DNA of 9,945 nt. Source: Halieaceae bacterium. GTDB taxonomy: Bacteria > Pseudomonadota > Gammaproteobacteria > Pseudomonadales > Halieaceae. The stretch lies in contig WTHO01000116.1 in the NCBI GenBank assembly GCA_011523115.1, forward strand, positions 1-9,945, written 5' to 3'. Of the stretch, positions 6,582 to 9,945 are shown one piece after another. Under the pieces are notes generated by a model, which saw only the letters and a program-made list of their open reading frames with translations, did not search any database and was not told the DNA's origin. The position numbers and the translations under genes are program-made. How positions within the stretch are numbered: position 1 is the first letter of the stretch; the number at the start of each line of letters is the position of its first letter.

Positions 6582-6804
6582 GGAATGGCTGTTGGATAAC
6601 TACATAGGTCTGCTAATCGCGATCACGCTATTCATGATTTACGCCAAGCTGGATGAGGTGCAGACGGCGCTGAAAGAGAACACCCAGGCGGTCGTCAATG
6701 TAGAGCAGGAGATCAGTTTCCTGAGTGTCGAGCAACAGGCCTTCAGGGATTTGAGACAAGCCTCCTCGCAAACAGAGCCTGGCGGATTTGAGGTTTGGGC
6801 CTGA
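6580..6804 (+). CDS. Small membrane-anchored coiled-coil protein (74 aa)
   Basis: The product starts with a single hydrophobic segment, about residues 4-21 (LLDNYIGLLIAITLFMIY), followed by a charged, heptad-like helix (about 23-61) rich in Glu, Gln, Lys and hydrophobic residues, and a short Gly/Pro tail. This predicts an N-terminally anchored protein with a cytoplasmic or periplasmic coiled coil, possibly oligomeric. It has a strong ribosome site, GAGGAGAG (6566-6573), ideally spaced before ATG. No family is recognised. It is isolated: the next gene rightward begins 230 bp later, after a hairpin-rich stretch. The translation signal makes it more credible than the overlapping leftward ORF. 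Confidence 0.6.
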   Translation: MEWLLDNYIGLLIAITLFMIYAKLDEVQTALKENTQAVVNVEQEISFLSVEQQAFRDLRQASSQTEPGGFEVWA

Positions 6805-6839
6805 AACATAGGGGCGAATGCTCATCTTAACGAGCGTGT

Positions 6840-6918
6840 GGCCCGGCGATGATCTGACCTCGCGGCATCGCTCGCAGCAAGCGAGGGCATCATGCCCTGT
6901 CGTGAAAAGCGCCGGGCC
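6840..6918. other. Nested inverted repeats with a 9-bp GC clamp
   Basis: GGCCCGGCG (6840-6848) is perfectly complementary to CGCCGGGCC (6910-6918). Inside it, GAC (6856-6858) can pair with GTC (6899-6901), GGCAT (6864-6868) with ATGCC (6892-6896), and CTCGC (6871-6875) with GCGAG (6881-6885) around an AGCAA loop. The result is one long, colinear, interrupted hairpin of 79 nt. A competing fold is AGGGCAT/ATGCCCT (6884-6890 with 6892-6898). It begins 36 nt after the stop of the 74-aa ORF and ends 130 nt before the aldehyde dehydrogenase start. It lacks a following T run, so it is not a standard intrinsic terminator. It could be a structured RNA, a dispersed palindromic repeat or a transcript-end stabiliser. 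Confidence 0.5.
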
Positions 6919-6965
6919 CGTTTGTAACTGTTCTTCGATGTGATTAGATAGCGAGTGATCTCAGC

Positions 6966-7028
6966 GTGGCCAGAGACGGCGGCTACAAGAAGTTGCCGTT
7001 TAAAAACTGGCTACTCAAATTCATCTGA
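6966..7028 (+). CDS. Possible 20-aa basic peptide before the aldehyde dehydrogenase
   Basis: A GTG-initiated mini-ORF encodes a peptide with a basic-aromatic tail (YKKLPFKNWLLKFI) and stops 8 nt before the first possible aldehyde dehydrogenase ATG. It could be a leader peptide or the decayed end of an older gene; an in-frame TAG at 6945-6947 prevents a longer frame. There is no good ribosome site. I regard it as weakly supported. Confidence 0.15.
   Translation: MARDGGYKKLPFKNWLLKFI
6993..7020 (+). promoter_or_regulatory. Candidate promoter of the aldehyde dehydrogenase gene
   Basis: TTGCCG (6993-6998) and TCAAAT (7015-7020) are separated by 16 nt and each matches the sigma-70 consensus at four of six positions. 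Transcription would start near 7027, giving a short leader and leaving the hairpin element at 6840-6918 upstream of the transcript. Support is weak because matches of this quality are common by chance. Confidence 0.25.
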
Positions 7029-7048
7029 CTCGATCAATGGGGGAGCGT

Positions 7049-8476
7049 ATGGAGCGGCTACTGAAGTTTTATATCAATGGCGAGTGGGTCGTGCCCCAAT
7101 CCACTGAGACGATGCCCGTTCTCAACCCTGCTTCGGCTGAGCAAGTGGCGGAGGTTGCTTTGGGTAATGAGGCGGATGTTGATGTGGCGGTCGCGGCAGC
7201 AAAGGCGGCGTTTGAGCACTTTAGTCAGACCAGTAAATCTGAGCGACTGGCATTATTGCGGCGCATTCGGCTTGTTAGCGAGCGCCGCTTCGAAGAGCTT
7301 GCGCAGGCCATGCGTCTTGAGATGGGCGCGCCCATTACGATGGCCAGGGAGGCGCAGGCAGATGCGGCGATCGGCCACCTCGATGGATTCATTCACGCGC
7401 TGGAAAAGCTGGAAGAGCAGGAGCGCTTCGACAACGGAGAGGTCGTGCTCAAAGAGCCGATCGGGGTCTGCGGTCTCATCACGCCCTGGAATTGGCCGAT
7501 CAATCAAGTGGTCCTCAAGGTACTGCCGGTGATCGCTACGGGGTGCACCTGCGTGCTAAAGCCGAGTGAGCATACGCCAGTGTCGGCGATGCTCTACGCG
7601 GAGATTTTGGATGAGGCGGGGGTGCCAGCGGGCGTCTTCAATCTAGTGCAGGGTGTGGGCCCGGTGGTGGGTGCTGCACTATCACGCCACGCGGACATTC
7701 AAATGATGTCATTCACTGGCTCCACCCGCGCCGGCACCGCGGTCACGCGCGACGCCGCTGATACCGTCAAGCGCGTGACGCTGGAGCTTGGAGGTAAGTC
7801 ACCGAATCTGGTATTCGCCGATTGTGATCTAGAGGCGCAGGTTACCCAGTCAGTGGCTGAATGCATGTTCAACACTGGCCAAAGTTGCGACGCGCCAACA
7901 CGGCTTTTGGTGGAGCGGTCCTGTTACGACGAAGCGGTTGCTATTGCGCGAAGTGCTGCTGAGGCGACAGCGGTCGGTAACCCGGAGGAAGAGGGCGAGC
8001 ATATTGGCCCCCTGTTTGATCAGATCCAGTTTGATCGCGTGCAGAACATGATTCAGGTGGGTATCGATGAGGGGGCCACATTAGTTGCCGGTGGCCCCGG
8101 TCGACCTGAGGGGTTTGAGAAAGGGTGGTACGTGCGCCCCACTATTTTTGCCGACGTGAATAACTCGATGCGGATCGCTCGTGAGGAAATCTTCGGTCCC
8201 GTCCTCGCAATCATTCCCTTCGATACTGAAGAAGACGCGGTAGCGATTGCCAACGACACACCATATGGCCTGGCTGCCTATGTGCAGACGGGCGATGCGG
8301 AGCGTGCTGCCCGTCTCTCCAGAGCACTCAGGGCTGGCGCGGTTCATATCAATGGCGGGGCCTATGAGTACGGCTCACCCTTTGGCGGTTATAAAGCCTC
8401 CGGTAACGGCCGGGAGGGCGGCGCGATGGGTCTCGAGGATTTTCTGGAAACCAAAATGGTACACAACATGCCCTGA
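7049..8476 (+). CDS. NAD(P)+-dependent aldehyde dehydrogenase
   Basis: This is a full-length ALDH-superfamily enzyme, oxidising an aldehyde to its carboxylate in the cytoplasm. Numbered from the ATG at 7037 (479 aa), it shows ITPWNWP with the oxyanion Asn152, the cofactor-site KPSEHTP (175-181), the glycine-motif FTGST (226-230), general base Glu250 in LELGGKSP, catalytic Cys284 in NTGQSC, EEIFGP (383-388), and the C-terminal SGNGREGG (455-462). All catalytic residues are intact. The ATG at 7049 (MERLLKFYINGEWV) is preferred, because GGGGGAG lies just before it while the ATG at 7037 has no ribosome site. Family members include broad aldehyde and betaine aldehyde dehydrogenases; the substrate is not readable. 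It ends 15 nt from the facing dmdA stop. If dmdA is correct, oxidation of acetaldehyde from methylmercaptopropionate breakdown is a possible role, as inference only. Confidence 0.93.
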   Translation: MERLLKFYINGEWVVPQSTETMPVLNPASAEQVAEVALGNEADVDVAVAAAKAAFEHFSQTSKSERLALLRRIRLVSERRFEELAQAMRLEMGAPITMAREAQADAAIGHLDGFIHALEKLEEQERFDNGEVVLKEPIGVCGLITPWNWPINQVVLKVLPVIATGCTCVLKPSEHTPVSAMLYAEILDEAGVPAGVFNLVQGVGPVVGAALSRHADIQMMSFTGSTRAGTAVTRDAADTVKRVTLELGGKSPNLVFADCDLEAQVTQSVAECMFNTGQSCDAPTRLLVERSCYDEAVAIARSAAEATAVGNPEEEGEHIGPLFDQIQFDRVQNMIQVGIDEGATLVAGGPGRPEGFEKGWYVRPTIFADVNNSMRIAREEIFGPVLAIIPFDTEEDAVAIANDTPYGLAAYVQTGDAERAARLSRALRAGAVHINGGAYEYGSPFGGYKASGNGREGGAMGLEDFLETKMVHNMP

Positions 8477-8508
8477 GGGCAGCGCGGGGCGTTAGCCGCT
8501 GGTGCCCC
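8469..8508. other. Hairpins at the convergent aldehyde dehydrogenase/dmdA junction
   Basis: TGCCC (8469-8473) and GGGCA (8477-8481) flank the aldehyde dehydrogenase TGA stop, which forms the loop. GGGGC (8486-8490) pairs with GCCCC (8504-8508) around the dmdA stop. These could slow converging polymerases, but neither has a T tract, so calling them terminators is uncertain. Confidence 0.35.
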
Positions 8509-9610
8509 AGTCGTTGTTTGCAATTTGACCTGTGACGAACTCGTCGGGCCCATGAATGACCACTTCGGTGCCAACATCAGACGCTTCCGCCGGCACATAA
8601 CCCAAACCCACATTGCAGTTGAAGCGCGGCGAATAGGTGATGCTGGTGACTTCTCCCGAGCGCTTTGCTTCGCCCACTTCCATGGCGTAGGTCCCGCGCG
8701 GGTTGGCGATGGCCGCACCGGGAACGACGAGCCTGACCATACGCTTATCAGGCCCCGACTCGGCAATCTGTTCCAGCGCTTTCTGCCCAAGATACTCCGC
8801 CGCTTTGCCCATTTTGAAGAAGCGGTCCAGTCCTGCTTCAATGGGGTTGTCTCGCAAAGTCATGTCATTGCCGAATGACAGGAGGCCGGTCTCTATACGG
8901 TCAATCAAATTGGGGCAGCCCGGTCTGAGGTCGAGGTCAGCGCCGGCGTCGACAATGGCATCCCAAAGACGCTCTCCCTCCGAGGGGGCATCCAAATAGA
9001 GTTCAAATCCCCCCTGGCCGCTCCAGCCTGTCCGCGCGATGACCAAGGGAATGCCGGCGATCTCGGTCTCAATAAAACGAAAAAAGCGCACTTCGCTCAG
9101 GGGCTCCTTCACCAAACGGCTCAATAAAGTCTCCGATTTGGGTCCCTGCAGGGAGAGCGGAAATACATCGGGGTCAGTGACCTCGACGTCAAACCCTGCG
9201 CCGATCGCCAGTCCTTTGACCCACAGCAGCACATCAGAATCGGAGATCGACAGCCAGTATCGGTCTGGCGCCAGACACAGAATGATGGGGTCATTGATGA
9301 TGCCAGCCTGTTCGTCGATCAACGGAGCGTAAACACATTGCCCGGGCACAATCTTTGAAAGATCCCGCGGCGTCAGGTATTCCACGAGTCTCAGTGCGTC
9401 CGGCCCTTGTATCTGCACCTGCACCTGGCACGCGACATCCCAGATCTGAACGTGCTCCCTGAGGTGCCAGTAATCTTCCTCTAGTGAGGCATAGGCAGTG
9501 GGCAGCACGACATGGTTGTAAACGGAAGCTGCCCGGGCGCCGTGATGCGAGCGCCCCTCAAAGGGCGACTGCCTCAGACGTCGGGACAGGGAAAGCGCGG
9601 GTGAATTCAT
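8492..9610 (-). CDS. dmdA: Dimethylsulfoniopropionate demethylase (GcvT family)
   Basis: This 372-aa protein belongs to the GcvT/aminomethyltransferase fold and looks most like DmdA, which moves a methyl group from DMSP to tetrahydrofolate, giving methylmercaptopropionate and 5-methyl-tetrahydrofolate. Supporting segments are SRRLRQSPF (9-17), VYNHVVLPT (30-38), HLREHVQIWDV (49-59), the strand LTPRDLSK (79-86), PLIDEQAGIINDP (96-108), SLQGPKSE (153-160), ARTGWSGQGGFELY (192-205) and GCPNLIDRIETGLLSFGNDMT (231-251). In glycine-cleavage T proteins the equivalent of SGQGGFE is usually TGEDGFE, which argues against GcvT. No gcvH or gcvP is adjacent. The length equals typical DmdA. The ATG is preceded by a weak GAGA about 10 nt upstream. 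A related GcvT-like methyltransferase with another substrate remains possible. The promoter region is long and palindrome-rich. Confidence 0.75.
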   Translation of the reverse strand: MNSPALSLSRRLRQSPFEGRSHHGARAASVYNHVVLPTAYASLEEDYWHLREHVQIWDVACQVQVQIQGPDALRLVEYLTPRDLSKIVPGQCVYAPLIDEQAGIINDPIILCLAPDRYWLSISDSDVLLWVKGLAIGAGFDVEVTDPDVFPLSLQGPKSETLLSRLVKEPLSEVRFFRFIETEIAGIPLVIARTGWSGQGGFELYLDAPSEGERLWDAIVDAGADLDLRPGCPNLIDRIETGLLSFGNDMTLRDNPIEAGLDRFFKMGKAAEYLGQKALEQIAESGPDKRMVRLVVPGAAIANPRGTYAMEVGEAKRSGEVTSITYSPRFNCNVGLGYVPAEASDVGTEVVIHGPDEFVTGQIANNDWGTSG

Positions 9611-9870
9611 GTGTGCGTCTCATGGCAAGTAACAAGTAAGAAGGTGTGCAGCGGGCCCGCTGTCGCATCCTGCGGTGATCGATGCGCAGGGCTTCATTAT
9701 TGATCGCTTATTGGGTTTGGGCTGACGCCTGTGCTGGCTTGTGTATCAATCTGATCGGGGGGAATATAAGGAAATGTAGTACCGGATGCACCTCATTTTT
9801 ATTATGGCTCCGAGCGCCGGAAAATAAGGTCAATCTCGACCGTTACATACCTGATATTTATTTTTCAAAG
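9611..9870. other. Divergent intergenic region, 260 bp
   Basis: This gap separates dmdA from the partial rightward gene and must contain both promoters. The dmdA-proximal half is GC-rich and palindromic; the other half becomes AT-rich (for example around 9855-9867, ATATTTATTTTTC), as expected for a promoter and leader of the rightward gene. AATAAT read leftward at about 9697-9702 is a possible dmdA -10, but no matching -35 was found. TGATCG occurs three times (9676, 9701, 9752). No ORF worth reporting was seen. Confidence 0.5.
9649..9690. promoter_or_regulatory. Palindromes upstream of dmdA
   Basis: CAGCGGGCCCGCTG (9649-9662) is a perfect 14-bp palindrome 39 bp upstream of the dmdA start. 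Directly behind it are two overlapping inverted repeats, CGCATC/GATGCG (9664-9669 with 9681-9686) and CCTGCG/CGCAGG (9669-9674 with 9685-9690), which cannot both form completely. The palindrome could be an operator for a dimeric regulator; the overlapping pairs could be alternative RNA hairpins in the dmdA leader. Neither resembles a riboswitch class I know. Confidence 0.4.
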
Positions 9871-9945
9871 ATGGATCAAATGGCTGAAATTAATGAAAAA
9901 AATGTAACAAATCCATGTGAGTGGTCGTTTCCGGTACCGATCATT
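9871..9945 (+). CDS. Partial CDS, possibly iron-type alcohol dehydrogenase (N-terminus)
   Basis: An open frame begins at ATG 9871 and runs to the window edge (25 codons), encoding a polar N-terminus followed by CEWSFPVPII. Iron-containing alcohol dehydrogenases commonly open with a W-[SN]-[FY]-P-x-x-I strand just before their first glycine motif, so this is a possible identity, but 25 residues cannot establish it. A second ATG at 9880 is an alternative start; no strong ribosome site precedes either. The AT-rich upstream sequence is promoter-like. If it is an iron-type alcohol dehydrogenase, it would place another alcohol/aldehyde enzyme beside dmdA, recalling DddB of DMSP-lyase pathways, which remains speculation. 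Confidence 0.45.
   Translation, partial: MDQMAEINEKNVTNPCEWSFPVPII

Noticed and set aside
9676..9757. Three TGATCG hexamers spaced 25 and 51 bp
   Set aside because: The spacing is suggestive of a phased binding site, but three hexamers around the common GATC core are too weak evidence on their own.

Overview
The window looks like chromosomal DNA of a free-living, probably marine, gammaproteobacterium. The evidence is the moderately high GC, dense short-gap gene packing, family-level resemblance of the proteins to the OM60/NOR5 (Halieaceae) type, and above all a gene that reads like DMSP demethylase (dmdA). The taxonomic assignment is inference from protein character only. No transposase, integrase, phage gene, CRISPR array, tRNA or rRNA was found.

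Layout, left to right. Positions 1-150 hold a GC-rich stretch with many complementary segments and no convincing gene; it ends in a strong hairpin flanked by A and T runs that works as a terminator in both directions. Next come leftward genes: a 12-helix MFS transporter (221-1708) preceded by a NUDT19-like NUDIX hydrolase (1769-2515), probably one operon; a secreted class A acid phosphatase/PAP2 enzyme (2697-3515) with its own downstream hairpin; and an NAD(P)-binding atypical SDR (3609-4247), preceded 14 nt upstream by a 34-codon single-helix membrane mini-protein (4262-4366). A rightward MOSC-domain gene (4557-5135) converges on a leftward cytoplasmic clan GH-A glycoside hydrolase (5269-6333). 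Upstream of the hydrolase lie two small ORFs (6345-6581 leftward, 6580-6804 rightward) whose start codons share one CATG.

The right third may be metabolically coherent. A 9-bp GC clamp (6840-6848 with 6910-6918) encloses nested hairpins upstream of an NAD(P)-dependent aldehyde dehydrogenase (rightward, ending 8476). This gene converges, stop codons 15 nt apart, on dmdA (leftward, 8492-9610). DmdA would convert dimethylsulfoniopropionate plus tetrahydrofolate to methylmercaptopropionate plus 5-methyl-tetrahydrofolate. Continued degradation of that product in known bacteria releases methanethiol and acetaldehyde, so a neighbouring aldehyde dehydrogenase is a plausible but unproven partner. Upstream of dmdA is a 260-bp gene-free region with palindromes, then the first 25 codons of a rightward gene that may be an iron-type alcohol dehydrogenase.

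I found no clearly new multi-gene system. The best leads are the unexplained structured segments at 1-150 and 6840-6918, the mini membrane protein at 4262-4366, the shared-start small ORF pair, and the dmdA/aldehyde dehydrogenase neighbourhood with its palindromic control region.
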